A stretch of 64,000 nucleotides of DNA from Mycolicibacter senuensis (GCF_002101885.1 NZ_LQPS01000031.1:124001-188000); one strand, 5' to 3'. Counted from the first letter of the stretch, positions 54,271 to 63,436 are shown. The notes: a model not told the origin generated them from the letters alone. Translations and numbers: made by a program.

Positions 54271-55131
54271 GTGATCGCCGGCATCGACAGGCTGCGCAAC
54301 GCCTTCCGGACCGACCGGCGTTCGGTCAATGCCACAGCGGTGGTCACCGGCGCCGGCAGCGGCATCGGACGATCCTTCGCCCTGGAACTGGTCCGCCGCG
54401 GCGGCGACGTCCTCTGCGCCGACATCGACGCAGCCCGCGCCGCCGAGACCGTCGCCCTGATCGAACAGCTTCCCTCCGGCAGCGGACACGCGGTGCAGTG
54501 CGATGTGTCCGACCGTGCCGCAGTCGAGCAGCTGGCCGGGCATGCCCGGGATGTCTTCGGCGGTGCACCGACCCTGATGATCAACAATGCCGGCGTCGGC
54601 ATCGGCGGAAAACCGGTCGGCGACATCGGCTTTGAGGATTGGGAGTGGGCGCTCGGAATCAACCTGTGGGGTGTGGTCCACGGCTGTGAGATCTTCACGC
54701 CGATCCTTCGCGAAGCGGGCCGCGGCGGGATCATCAACGTGGCATCGGCGGCAGGATTCGCCGCCGCACCCTCGATGGCGGCCTACAACGTCTCCAAAGC
54801 CGGTGTCATGTCGCTGTCGGAGACGCTGGCCGCCGAGCTCCGCGGAACCGGCATCGCGGTCACCGTGTTGTGCCCGACCTTCGTCAAGACCAACGTGTTT
54901 CAAGACGGCCGGATCACCCCCGGCTCGATGAACCTGAGCCAGCAGCTGGCCCGCTGGATCGGGTTGTCGGCCGACGGTGTCGCGGCGCACACCCTGGACG
55001 CGCACGACGCCGGGCGGCTGTATGTGGTGCCGCAGCTCGACGCCACCGTCATCTGGCACCTCAAGCGGCATTTCCCCGCGCTGTACGCCCGAGGCGCCGG
55101 CCTGCTCGGCCGCGTCCTTCCCAAGAACTGA
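54271..55131 (+). CDS. Short-chain dehydrogenase/reductase
   Basis: A 286-residue classical SDR. The cofactor motif TGAGSGIG (near residue 29), NNAG (near 108), catalytic Ser in INVASAAG and the YNVSK pair (near 173-177) are present, so it should be an active NAD(P)-dependent alcohol/ketone oxidoreductase. The start GTG 54271 follows GAGGGGG. It is first in a run of four same-strand genes (SDR, ferritin-like protein, flavin monooxygenase, MerR) spaced 28, 14 and 9 bp apart, probably one operon. A flavin monooxygenase next to an SDR suggests oxidation of an alcohol to a ketone followed by Baeyer-Villiger ester formation. Confidence 0.87.
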   Translation: MIAGIDRLRNAFRTDRRSVNATAVVTGAGSGIGRSFALELVRRGGDVLCADIDAARAAETVALIEQLPSGSGHAVQCDVSDRAAVEQLAGHARDVFGGAPTLMINNAGVGIGGKPVGDIGFEDWEWALGINLWGVVHGCEIFTPILREAGRGGIINVASAAGFAAAPSMAAYNVSKAGVMSLSETLAAELRGTGIAVTVLCPTFVKTNVFQDGRITPGSMNLSQQLARWIGLSADGVAAHTLDAHDAGRLYVVPQLDATVIWHLKRHFPALYARGAGLLGRVLPKN

Positions 55132-55159
55132 ACCGTCTCACGAAAGGACGTGCCCGATC

Positions 55160-56080
55160 ATGGCGATGGACCTGGACAACATGTTGCAGATGATCAAGGA
55201 CAAGCAGTGGGCCTTGGTCGACATCGACTGGGACGCGCCGGGAGCCGAGCTGATCGAGCCCGAGCTGTGGGCCAAGCTCAAGCCGTTCATGACCGACCTG
55301 ATGTGGATCGAGAACGTCGGCGCCCGCGGCTTTGCCGCACTGGCCAAGAAGGCCCCGACCCCGACATTGAAGAGCATCTACGAGCACTTCCACGCCGAAG
55401 AGCAGAAACACGCCAACGCCGAGCTCGCGCTGATGCGCCGGTGGGGCATGCTGGAGAACGACGAGGTCCCACCACCGAGCGTCAACGTCCAGCTGGTGAT
55501 CACCTGGCTCGACAAGTTCTCCGACAGCATGTCGCTGTCGATTCTGGGCACCGTGATTCCCATGCTGGAAGTGGCACTCGACGGCGCACTGATCAAGTTC
55601 ATCACCGACGAGGTCAAAGACCCGGTGGCCCAAGAAGTTTTCAAACGGATCAACTCCGACGAGTCGCGTCATCTGGCAGTCGACTTCGAGGTGATGGACA
55701 TCCTGGGCCATGCCGGCCTCCGCAAGCTGGCCGTCGAGCTGGTCGGCAGCTGGATGAACCCGGCGCTGCTGATCGGCACCTTGAGCTACTTCCCGCTGCT
55801 GAACAAGATGCGCGACAACATCGTGGCGATGGGCGTCAATGAAGAACGGCTGTACCAGGCGATGCGCCGGTTCCAGAACGTCGGTGAACGAAACGCATTC
55901 GCCCGGCGGGTGCCGATGTACCGGTTGATCTCCTGGCACGGCAAGAAGGTGATCGACCGCAGCTCGAAGTATCACTGGCTGGCCGACTCGCTGGTGAAGG
56001 TCACCGGCGTGATCCCGGCGTCGTTGGTGCGCCACGAGCCGAGTTGGTCGCGGGAACTGACCTACGAGCCGGTCGCCTGA
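55160..56080 (+). CDS. Ferritin-like di-iron protein of unknown function
   Basis: A 306-residue, largely helical protein. Two ExxH-type motifs are visible: HFHAEEQKHANAE (near residue 75) and NSDESRHLAVDFE (near 170), with further acidic residues between, the pattern of a four-helix di-iron site as in ferritin-like oxidases. No signal peptide. The start ATG 55160 follows a GAAAGG site; a second ATG two codons on is possible. It lies between the SDR and the flavin monooxygenase in one operon, so it may be an oxygenase or desaturase acting on the same substrate. The exact family is not recognised. Confidence 0.65.
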   Translation: MAMDLDNMLQMIKDKQWALVDIDWDAPGAELIEPELWAKLKPFMTDLMWIENVGARGFAALAKKAPTPTLKSIYEHFHAEEQKHANAELALMRRWGMLENDEVPPPSVNVQLVITWLDKFSDSMSLSILGTVIPMLEVALDGALIKFITDEVKDPVAQEVFKRINSDESRHLAVDFEVMDILGHAGLRKLAVELVGSWMNPALLIGTLSYFPLLNKMRDNIVAMGVNEERLYQAMRRFQNVGERNAFARRVPMYRLISWHGKKVIDRSSKYHWLADSLVKVTGVIPASLVRHEPSWSRELTYEPVA

Positions 56081-56094
56081 GGGGAGCAGCTGCC

Positions 56095-57579
56095 ATGACC
56101 ATCTCCGTGGCCGTCATCGGCGCCGGTTTCGCCGGCATCGGCGCCGCCATCCGGCTCAAGGACCGGGGCATCACCGATTTCGTGATCTTCGAACGCGATT
56201 CACGCGTCGGCGGCACCTGGCGGGACAACACCTATCCCGGCGCACAATGTGATATCCCGTCGCGGCTGTACTCCTACAGTTTTGCGCTCAACCCCGAGTG
56301 GTCGCAGACGTATTCGGGTAGCGCCGAGATACTCGGTTACATCGACGGGATGGTCGAGTCCGCCGGGATCGCCCCGCACATCCGATTCCGTCACAACGTG
56401 ACCGCCCTCGAGTATGACACCGACGCGGGCGAGTGGACGATCGATCTCGACGACCGGGAACCGGTGCGAGCCCGTGCCGTGATCGTGGCGTCCGGCCCGC
56501 TGGCCAATGCCAGCCTCCCGGATATCCCGGGAATCGAGACGTACGAGGGCCGCAAGATCCATAGCGCCCGTTGGGATCACGGCTACGACTTCAGCGGCAA
56601 GAAGGTCGCGGTCATCGGCACCGGTGCCAGCGGCGTGCAGATCGTTCCGGAACTGGTCAAGGTCGCGAAGTCGATCAAGGTGTTCCAGCGCACGCCGAGC
56701 TGGGTGCTGCCGAAGGTCAACACCTCGACCAGCGGCCCGCTCAAGTGGCTCTACAAGAACGTGCCCGCGGCGGAGAAGCTGATGCGGGCCGCCTGGTACT
56801 GGGGCCATGAGTCGGTTGCCCTCGGCGTGGTGTGGGAGAGTCCGTTCACCCGACTGGTCGAAGCGGTCAGTGCCGCCAACCTGCGGTTGCAGGTGAAGGA
56901 CCCGTGGCTGCGACGGCAGCTGACGCCGGACTTCTCCGCCGGCTGCAAGCGCCTGCTGCTGACCAGCGACTACTACCCGGCGTTGCAGGAGGACAACTGC
57001 ACCCTGGTGACCTGGCCCATCGCCCGGCTGTCGCCCAAGGGCATCCGCACTGTCGAGGGCATCGAGCACCGCTTCGACGCCATCGTGTTCGCCACCGGCT
57101 TCGACGTCGCCAAGGCCGGTACTCCTTATCCCATCACCGGGCGAGACGGCCGGAACCTGGCCGTCGAATGGAGTGGTGGCGCCTATGCCTACCGCAGCGT
57201 GGCGGTCTCGGGTTACCCCAACCTGTTCTTCACCTTCGGACCGAACTCGGGTCCCGGCCACAGCTCCGCCCTGGTCTACATGGAGGCCCAGATCGACTAC
57301 ATCGTCGACGCGGTCGCCAAACTACTGCGGTTCGGCTGGAGGTCACTGGACGTGCGGCCCGAGGCGCAGCACCGCTACAACAAGGACATCCAGCGGCGGC
57401 TCGAATCGACCACCTGGAACTCCGGATGCCAGAGCTGGTATCTGACCGAGGACGGCTTCAACGCCACCATGTTCCCGGGATTCGCCACCCAATACGTCAA
57501 TCAGCTCAAGACGCTGGACCTGCACGATTTCAAGATCACGGTGGCGAAGGCGAGCAGTGACCCGGTGCTGACCACATAG
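56095..57579 (+). CDS. Flavin-containing monooxygenase, Baeyer-Villiger type
   Basis: A 494-residue FAD/NADPH monooxygenase. The FAD Rossmann motif is GAGFAGIG (residues 9-16), the NADPH motif GTGASGVQ (near 178), and between them YEGRKIHSARW matches the FxGxxxHxxxW Baeyer-Villiger fingerprint with Tyr for Phe. The EALNPEWSQ-like ALNPEWSQTY segment and GGTWRDNTYPGAQCDIPS are typical of type I BVMOs. These enzymes insert oxygen next to a ketone to give an ester or lactone. It follows an SDR that could supply the ketone. GGGGAGC precedes ATG 56095. Confidence 0.9.
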   Translation: MTISVAVIGAGFAGIGAAIRLKDRGITDFVIFERDSRVGGTWRDNTYPGAQCDIPSRLYSYSFALNPEWSQTYSGSAEILGYIDGMVESAGIAPHIRFRHNVTALEYDTDAGEWTIDLDDREPVRARAVIVASGPLANASLPDIPGIETYEGRKIHSARWDHGYDFSGKKVAVIGTGASGVQIVPELVKVAKSIKVFQRTPSWVLPKVNTSTSGPLKWLYKNVPAAEKLMRAAWYWGHESVALGVVWESPFTRLVEAVSAANLRLQVKDPWLRRQLTPDFSAGCKRLLLTSDYYPALQEDNCTLVTWPIARLSPKGIRTVEGIEHRFDAIVFATGFDVAKAGTPYPITGRDGRNLAVEWSGGAYAYRSVAVSGYPNLFFTFGPNSGPGHSSALVYMEAQIDYIVDAVAKLLRFGWRSLDVRPEAQHRYNKDIQRRLESTTWNSGCQSWYLTEDGFNATMFPGFATQYVNQLKTLDLHDFKITVAKASSDPVLTT

Positions 57580-57588
57580 GATGCGCTG

Positions 57589-58359
57589 GTGGCCGAGTAC
57601 CGGATCGACGACCTCGCACGGGAGGCGGGGACGACCACCCGCAACGTTCGGGTCTACCAGGAGAACGGCCTGCTGCCCCGGCCGCAGCGCCGCGGCCGGG
57701 TCGCGATCTACACCGATCGGCACCTCAAGCAGCTGAAGGCGATCATTCGCTTGCTCGGCGAGGGCTTCACGGTCAAGCACATCCTGAAGTTCCTCACCGG
57801 ACTGCAACGCGGCGAGGATCTGGTCGAGGTGCTGGATCTGGCCGATCTGGGCGAGCTGGTGACGGCGCCGTGGTCGAACCCGGTGTCGCAGACCATGACC
57901 CGTGAAGAACTGGAGACTCGGCTGGGCCGGCTCGATGCCCCGATGCTGCGCCGGCTCACCGATGACGGAGTGATCGAGCCGAGCGACACCGAGAACGACT
58001 ACCGGGTGATCGATCTGCGCCTCGTCGATGACTTGGCCACGCTGATCTCGCGCGGTATGCCGTTGCCGGCACTGCTCAACGCGGTGGGTGCGGTCGACCA
58101 GAAACTGGACGAAGCGGCCGGTGTGTTGGCCCGCAGCGGATATGCGGAGGTGGTGCGTCAGCGGGGGACCGGATGGTTACCCACCAACGACGACGAACTC
58201 GCCTGGGCCGCCGACTTGGTGGACGCCATGCGCCGGGTGGCACGGCGGGCAGCGCACGCCAGCCTGGACCGGGCGTTCGACGCGGCGGTGCGCACCGAGC
58301 TGCGGAAGTACCGGAAGGAAAGCGGCGAGCGCGCCACCCCCGCGGAGGGCAACGGCTGA
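57589..58359 (+). CDS. MerR-family regulator of the monooxygenase operon
   Basis: A 256-residue regulator. The N-terminal MerR winged helix (residues 3-75) reads YRIDDLAREAGTTTRNVRVYQ and LLPRPQRRGRVAIYTDRHLKQLK. The C-terminal half is a long effector domain without the metal-binding cysteines of metal-type MerR proteins, so an organic effector is expected. The start is GTG 57589, 9 bp after the monooxygenase stop. As the last gene of the operon it probably controls the upstream SDR promoter, where several inverted repeats lie. Confidence 0.83.
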   Translation: MAEYRIDDLAREAGTTTRNVRVYQENGLLPRPQRRGRVAIYTDRHLKQLKAIIRLLGEGFTVKHILKFLTGLQRGEDLVEVLDLADLGELVTAPWSNPVSQTMTREELETRLGRLDAPMLRRLTDDGVIEPSDTENDYRVIDLRLVDDLATLISRGMPLPALLNAVGAVDQKLDEAAGVLARSGYAEVVRQRGTGWLPTNDDELAWAADLVDAMRRVARRAAHASLDRAFDAAVRTELRKYRKESGERATPAEGNG

Positions 58360-58658
58360 CTCATGCGGCGCAGCGCCGGCTGCAAAACGGTCCCCGCGGC
58401 ACGGCGGCAGGTGAGCCCGGTCGGGCACCAGCAATGCGCTGTAACGGAGCTGATCCACGAGTGCGAGGGGTTGGGGCAGACGGCGACGTACTACCTGGGT
58501 CTGTCGCGATCGGCGGTGCTACCGTCGGCCACCCTGGGACGGGCCGCGACTGCGGCTGCGGTGGAATGCGCTGCCGTTCATGTTCGGTACCAAAGAACCG
58601 TGCGTGGGATTTCGCAATCTCGACCGCGGCGCCTCCGGACTCGCGCCGAGCTGAGTCC
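58360..58658. other. 299-bp intergenic region between MerR and TetR genes
   Basis: The MerR and TetR genes are convergent here. Open frames in this region show no recognisable protein. No clear terminator hairpin was found. Confidence 0.5.
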
Positions 58659-59291
58659 TCAGCCGGCCCGGGATCCCTCCAGATAGACCGCCAGGGCGTT
58701 GGTCAGCCCGCGACGGGCCTCCTCGAGATCGGCATACGAGCCCAGCTGGCGCTCGGAGACCAGCCCGCGCATCGCGCCCGGGATGAGCGCGGCCACCTCG
58801 CGCACCCGCTGCGGGTCGACTCCGAGACCGGCGAACGCGCTGTGGCAGGTCTGCAGCCAGCTCTTGCCCCAGGAGTACAACTCCGCTGCGGTGCGCGGAT
58901 ACAGCCGTTCCAGCTCGCTGTGATCGCGGGGAAGGGCGGCCCGCAGGTTCTCGATCGCCCGCGAATCCTGCGACGCCAGCCCGTCATAGAGCGTGTCGAT
59001 GATCGCGGCGACCCGATCCCGCAGCGGCGCATCCGTTTTCACCCCTGCGAATGCCGACATCGCCGCATCTCGGCGTTCCGCGGTCCGGTGCAGCACCGCC
59101 GCCCAGAAGCCGTCGACGTCGCCGAACTGATACTGCACCGCACCCCAGGTGGCGCCGCTCTCTTTGGCGATCCGGCTCGCCGACACCGCGCCCGGATCGC
59201 CGGTGGCCAGTGAGCGCACCGCCGCGTCCAGCATCGCCTGGCGGGTCGCCTGCCCCCGCTTGTTGCTGCGCCGTGGCGCCGGGTGCGTCAT
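58659..59291 (-). CDS. TetR-family regulator divergent from the Rieske oxygenase
   Basis: A 210-residue TetR protein with DNA-binding helices GQATRQAMLDAAVRSLATGD and SASRIAKESGATWGAVQYQFG. The GATWGAVQYQFGD recognition helix is typical of a TetR group in which Tyr-Gln-Phe replaces Tyr-His-Phe. The C-terminal domain is helical and ligand-binding. It is divergent from the Rieske oxygenase with 107 bp between starts, so it likely represses that gene and itself; ligand unknown. Confidence 0.82.
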   Translation of the reverse strand: MTHPAPRRSNKRGQATRQAMLDAAVRSLATGDPGAVSASRIAKESGATWGAVQYQFGDVDGFWAAVLHRTAERRDAAMSAFAGVKTDAPLRDRVAAIIDTLYDGLASQDSRAIENLRAALPRDHSELERLYPRTAAELYSWGKSWLQTCHSAFAGLGVDPQRVREVAALIPGAMRGLVSERQLGSYADLEEARRGLTNALAVYLEGSRAG

Positions 59292-59398
59292 CCCCGGAAT
59301 TCTAGCAACATTTCCATAGTGCCCCCTATGATTCTGGTGCGGGTCGAACTATGCTGCGGAAGTCGGCCCCGTCGAGACTTCGGAGAGGACATCTGCAC

Positions 59399-60433
59399 AT
59401 GGCTAAACCGCCGCTGTCGATGACGCCGACCGGCTGGTTCCAGGTCGCCTGGTCCGACGAGATCGGTGTCGGCGACGTCCACAGCATGAAGTACTTCGGT
59501 CAGGAGATGGTGGCCTGGCGTGCCGAATCCGGTCAGCTGACCGTGATGAACGCCTACTGCGAGCACCTCGGTGCGCACCTGGGCTACGGCGGCACCGTCT
59601 GCGGCGAGGTGCTGCAGTGCCCCTTCCACGGCTGGCAGTGGAACTCTGAGGGCCGCAACGTCTGTATCCCCTACCAAGACAAGCCCAACCGCGGCCGGCG
59701 GATCGGCACCTACCCGGTCATCGAACGCAACGAGTCGGTCTACATCTGGCACGACGTGCACGGCCGCGAGCCGTACTTCGACCCGCCGGATGTGTTCGCC
59801 GCCTTCGATGACCGCACCGCGACTGACTACTACCCCCAGCAGCGGCTCTACCGGCAGTCCCTGGAAATGCACCCGCAGTACGTGCTGGAGAACGGGGTGG
59901 ATTTCGCGCACTTCAAGTACGTCCACCGCACCCCGATCGTGCCGGTCTTCACCCGGCACGATTTCGCCGAACCGGTGTCCTACGTCGACTTCACCATCAC
60001 CTTCGAAGGCGACGACGGCCAGCGGATCGAAGACGTCAACAGCGGTGTCGAGGCCATCAACGGCGGCTTGGGCATCGCGGTGACCAAGAGCTGGGGGATG
60101 ATCGACAACCGCACCATCTCGGCGATCACCCCCGTCGACGACTCCACCTCCGACGTCCGGTTCATGGTCTACATCGGCCGGACGCCGGGCGCCGATCCCG
60201 CCCGCGCCGAGGCCCGAGCGGCCGAGTTCGGGCGGGAAGTGATCCGCCAGTTCGAACAGGACATCCACATCTGGTCGCACCAGCGCTATTCGGACCCGCC
60301 GGCCCTGGCCACCGCCGAATATGCGGGCTTCACCGCAATCCGGCAGTGGGCCAAGCAGTTCTATCCCGACGGCATCGGCGGCAGTGCTGCTGAGGTCGCT
60401 GCAGCCACTGCCCAGAAAGGTTCACCCGCATGA
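59399..60433 (+). CDS. Rieske non-heme iron oxygenase (KshA-like)
   Basis: A 344-residue oxygenase component. The Rieske [2Fe-2S] ligands are Cys54-x-His56 (CEHLGAH) and Cys74-x2-His77 (CPFHGWQW). The catalytic non-heme iron site lies in LENGVDFAHFKYVHRTP (the D-x2-H-x4-H pattern near residues 165-175). Overall form matches the KshA 3-ketosteroid 9-alpha-hydroxylase group, but the steroid substrate is not proven. It needs a separate ferredoxin reductase, none of which is in the window. The start ATG 59399 (MAKPPLS) is preferred over ATG 59351. It overlaps the next gene by 4 bp. Confidence 0.87.
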   Translation: MAKPPLSMTPTGWFQVAWSDEIGVGDVHSMKYFGQEMVAWRAESGQLTVMNAYCEHLGAHLGYGGTVCGEVLQCPFHGWQWNSEGRNVCIPYQDKPNRGRRIGTYPVIERNESVYIWHDVHGREPYFDPPDVFAAFDDRTATDYYPQQRLYRQSLEMHPQYVLENGVDFAHFKYVHRTPIVPVFTRHDFAEPVSYVDFTITFEGDDGQRIEDVNSGVEAINGGLGIAVTKSWGMIDNRTISAITPVDDSTSDVRFMVYIGRTPGADPARAEARAAEFGREVIRQFEQDIHIWSHQRYSDPPALATAEYAGFTAIRQWAKQFYPDGIGGSAAEVAAATAQKGSPA

Positions 60434-61518
60434 CCGCATCCGCCAAACCGATCCGCGTGTTCCAGGTCGCCACCGGAAATGTCGGCACCGAGATGATCAA
60501 GCGGATCGCGCCGCGTCCCGATCTGGAACTGATTGGGGTGCACTGCTATTCGCCGGATAAGGTCGGCAAGGACGCTGGCGAGCTGGCCGGGATCTCGCCC
60601 AACGGGGTGATCGCGACCGGGACCGTCGAGGAGATCATCGCCGCCAAACCGGATGTGCTGACCTTCCACGGCGTGTTCCCCGACGAGGACCTCTACGTCA
60701 AGGTTCTGGAGGCGGGCATCAACATCGTCACCACCGCGGACTGGATCACCGGCTGGCACCGCGACCACAACCACCCGCACCCCTCGGGAAAGCCGGTGAC
60801 ACAACTGCTGTCCGAGGCGTGCGAGAAGGGCGGCTCGACCTTCTACGGCACCGGGATGAACCCGGGCCTCAACCAGATCCTGGGCGTGGTCGCTGCGGCC
60901 GACGTAGCCGAGATCGAGAACGTCACCACCATCGAATCGGTCGACGTGTCGTGCCACCACTCCAAGGAGACCTGGATCGAGGTCGGCTACGGACAACCGG
61001 CCGATGATCCGGAGATCCCGGCCAAGCTGGAGAAGTTCACCCGCGTCTTCGCCGACAGCGTGCTGATGATGGCCGACTGCTTCGGCCTGACACTCGACGA
61101 GGTCACCTTCAGCTACGAGCTGGGCGTGTGCACCAAAGACGTCGACCTGGGCTGGTACACCTTGCCCAAAGGCTCGTTGGGCGGCAGCTACATCAAATAC
61201 CAGGGCATGGTCGACGGCGTCGCGCGCATCGAAACCCACCTGGAGTGGCAGATGACCCCGCACACCGAACCGAACTGGAAGATCAAGGGCTGCTACATCA
61301 CCCGGGTCACCGGCGACCCGTGTGTGTACAACAAGCACATGATCTTGCCGAAGCCCGGGGTGGACCTGTCCGACCCGGACAACTTCGCCTCGATCGGGAT
61401 GACCGTGACCGGGCTGCCGGCACTCAACGCGATCAGTTCGGTGGTCGCCGCCCGGCCCGGCCTGCTGACCAGTGCCGACCTGCCGTTGCGGGGTTTCGCG
61501 GGCCGCTTCAAGCTCTGA
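60430..61518 (+). CDS. DapB-like Rossmann oxidoreductase
   Basis: A 362-residue NAD(P)-binding protein related to the N-terminal domain of dihydrodipicolinate reductase: RVFQVATGNVGTEMIKRI is the dinucleotide-binding loop. Conserved motifs later include VTTADWITGWHRDH and FYGTGMNPGLNQILG. True DapB is about 250 residues, so this is one of the mycobacterial DapB-like proteins often found in catabolic clusters, not the lysine-pathway enzyme. The ATG overlaps the Rieske stop (ATGA), so the two act on the same substrate path. Confidence 0.8.
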   Translation: MTASAKPIRVFQVATGNVGTEMIKRIAPRPDLELIGVHCYSPDKVGKDAGELAGISPNGVIATGTVEEIIAAKPDVLTFHGVFPDEDLYVKVLEAGINIVTTADWITGWHRDHNHPHPSGKPVTQLLSEACEKGGSTFYGTGMNPGLNQILGVVAAADVAEIENVTTIESVDVSCHHSKETWIEVGYGQPADDPEIPAKLEKFTRVFADSVLMMADCFGLTLDEVTFSYELGVCTKDVDLGWYTLPKGSLGGSYIKYQGMVDGVARIETHLEWQMTPHTEPNWKIKGCYITRVTGDPCVYNKHMILPKPGVDLSDPDNFASIGMTVTGLPALNAISSVVAARPGLLTSADLPLRGFAGRFKL

Positions 61519-61540
61519 TCGGCCCGAGGCCCGCCGCGCG

Positions 61541-62266
61541 TCAGGGGCTTGCCGGGGTCCCCGCCGAACTGCTCGACGACGCCGACGAATCGGGGGCTTC
61601 GGCCGGCAGCGGCGTACCGGAGCTGCCTTCGGGCAGCGGCGTGCCCGAGCTGCCGACGGGCGGTGAAGCCGGTGCCGGATTGGCCGGCCGCGACGCCGGG
61701 CCCGGCGCTCGATGGCTGCCGCCGCTCGCGGGGGCCTGCGATCCTGCGGCCGGTGCCTGCGGCTGCGGCGCGGCCGGACCCGACTGCGGTTGCGGCGCCG
61801 GAACCACCCACCGGATCAGATCGGCGCCGCCGGCCTGATACACCAGGCTCGTCGGCGCGTCACCGGTGACGTCGAAATAGACTTTGCCGCTGGTCTTCTG
61901 GCCCTGGCTCAGGCCTGTCGGCACGATGCCCTGCGGAGTGGGCACGGTGAACAGCGACTGGTAATTCTGGCCGCTGGCCGAGCGGGCACTGAGGTTGGCG
62001 ACGATCGGGAACACGGTGCCCTGGATCGCCTCGTCGGTGGCGGTGGCCTCCCACAGGGTGCCGCGCGGCTGATAGGGGATGGCATCCGAGCTGGGCCGCA
62101 GGTCGGCGACTGTCCAGCCGTGCACACCCGGACCTTCCGGCAGCGTGCCCTGGGAGCCGAGCGGATGGGTGGGCGGGGCAGGCTCGTCCGCGGCGGCGAT
62201 TCCGGTGCCGAACGCGCCGGCGAGAGCCAATGCTCCAGCTGCCAGGACGGTCGAGATGGACTTCAT
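61541..62266 (-). CDS. MPT63-like secreted protein with Pro/Ala-rich tail (copy 1)
   Basis: A 241-residue exported protein. The signal peptide runs to about residue 26 (MKSISTVLAAGALALAGAFG, cleavage near AAADE). Residues about 27-140 resemble the MPT63/MPB63 beta-sandwich: GWTVADLRPSSDAIPY, GTLWEATATDEAIQG, SGKVYFDVTG. The tail (about 145-241) is low-complexity, rich in Pro, Ala, Ser and Gly, with PQPQ and GTPLPEGSSGTPLPAEA. MPT63 is a secreted mycobacterial antigen of unknown function. The second copy lies 150 bp upstream. Confidence 0.83.
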   Translation of the reverse strand: MKSISTVLAAGALALAGAFGTGIAAADEPAPPTHPLGSQGTLPEGPGVHGWTVADLRPSSDAIPYQPRGTLWEATATDEAIQGTVFPIVANLSARSASGQNYQSLFTVPTPQGIVPTGLSQGQKTSGKVYFDVTGDAPTSLVYQAGGADLIRWVVPAPQPQSGPAAPQPQAPAAGSQAPASGGSHRAPGPASRPANPAPASPPVGSSGTPLPEGSSGTPLPAEAPDSSASSSSSAGTPASP

Positions 62267-62416
62267 GTGGTCTGACTCCTCGGTTCGGCGGCATCCCGGT
62301 GATTGGTACCAAAGTACTGAATCCTAACGGGCCGCCGGCCGGGCCGCCGGGGAAACGAGTCCGGCCCGGCCCCCGCGGAAGCGGAGACCGGGCCGGACGA
62401 ACGACCTATGGCGCGG

Positions 62417-63436
62417 TCAGTTCGACCCGGTCGCGTTGCTCGTGCCACTGGCCGCCGAAGCGCCCGGGGCGGGAAGCGGCGTGCCCTGGTTTCCACCCGA
62501 AGCCGTCGCAGCGTCGCTGCCCGGCGAACTGGCGCCGGCCTGGCTTTCCGCCCCGGCGCTCGAGGCGGCGGGGGACTCGGCGGGAAGCGGCGTGCCGGAG
62601 CTACCGGCCGCGGCCGGGGTGTCGGCCGGGCCAGCGGGGCTGGCCGGAGCGGACGCTTCCGGGGTACCCGCCGAGGTCGGCGCCTCCGAGCCGCTTGCCG
62701 CGGCCGGGGTGCCCTCGGGGCTTCCCGCGGTCGCCGGGGTGCCGTCGGCCTCGGCCGGCAGCGGGGTGCCCTGGCTGCCCGAGGTCGCCGGCGTGCCCTG
62801 ACCGCTGGTGGCCGACGGGGTGCTCTCGCTGCCGGTGGTCTGGCTACCGGCGGGCGCCGGGGTGGTCTGGTTGCCCGATTGGGCCGGCTTTCCGCTGGTG
62901 GCCGCAGGGCTGCGCTGCGAGCCGGCCGCCGGGGCCGACGAACCGCCGCTGGCCGGCGCCGCCTGGACCCAAACCAGCTGGTCCTTGCCGGCGAACTGGT
63001 AGACCGCGCTGTTGGGCGCGTCGCCCGTGACGTCGAAGTAGACCTTGCCGGTGGTCTTCTGGCCCTGGGCCAGGTTCGAGGGGTTCACGCCCTGCGGGGT
63101 GGCGACACCGAACAGCGCGGGGTAGGTCTGACCGCTGGCCGACCGGGCGCCGAGGTTGGCGACCACCGGGGTGACGGTGCCCTGGATGGCGACGTCGGTG
63201 GCGGTGGCCTCCCACAGGGTGCCGCGTGCCTGGTAGGGGATGGCGTCCGAGCTAGGCCGCAGGTCGCTGATGGTCCAGCCCTGGATGACCCCACCGTTGT
63301 CGATGGTGCCCTGGCTTCCGATCGGGTGGGTCGTCGGAGCGACGTCACCGGCGTCGGCGCCGGCGGTTGCGACGCTGAGCGCTCCGGCCGCGGCCAATGC
63401 TCCGGCTGCTGCCACGGCAGTAGTGATCAACTTCAT
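62417..63436 (-). CDS. MPT63-like secreted protein with long repetitive tail (copy 2)
   Basis: A 339-residue exported protein closely similar to its neighbour over the first ~150 residues: signal peptide to about residue 28, then GWTISDLRPSSDAIPY, GTLWEATATDVAIQG, TGKVYFDVTG and a short aromatic strand QLVWVQAAP. The tail is about 190 residues of low-complexity Ser/Ala/Pro/Gly/Thr with repeated GTP motifs, including three GTPLPA copies. The start ATG 63436 exposes the signal peptide (MKLITTAVAAAGALAAAGAL); an earlier in-frame ATG at 63493 does not. Tandem duplication with divergence of tail length is evident. Confidence 0.83.
   Translation of the reverse strand: MKLITTAVAAAGALAAAGALSVATAGADAGDVAPTTHPIGSQGTIDNGGVIQGWTISDLRPSSDAIPYQARGTLWEATATDVAIQGTVTPVVANLGARSASGQTYPALFGVATPQGVNPSNLAQGQKTTGKVYFDVTGDAPNSAVYQFAGKDQLVWVQAAPASGGSSAPAAGSQRSPAATSGKPAQSGNQTTPAPAGSQTTGSESTPSATSGQGTPATSGSQGTPLPAEADGTPATAGSPEGTPAAASGSEAPTSAGTPEASAPASPAGPADTPAAAGSSGTPLPAESPAASSAGAESQAGASSPGSDAATASGGNQGTPLPAPGASAASGTSNATGSN

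Noticed and set aside
62417..63030. CRISPR-like or tandem DNA repeats in the tail of the MPT63-like gene
   Set aside because: Repeats are degenerate, in frame, and encode low-complexity protein; spacing is irregular.
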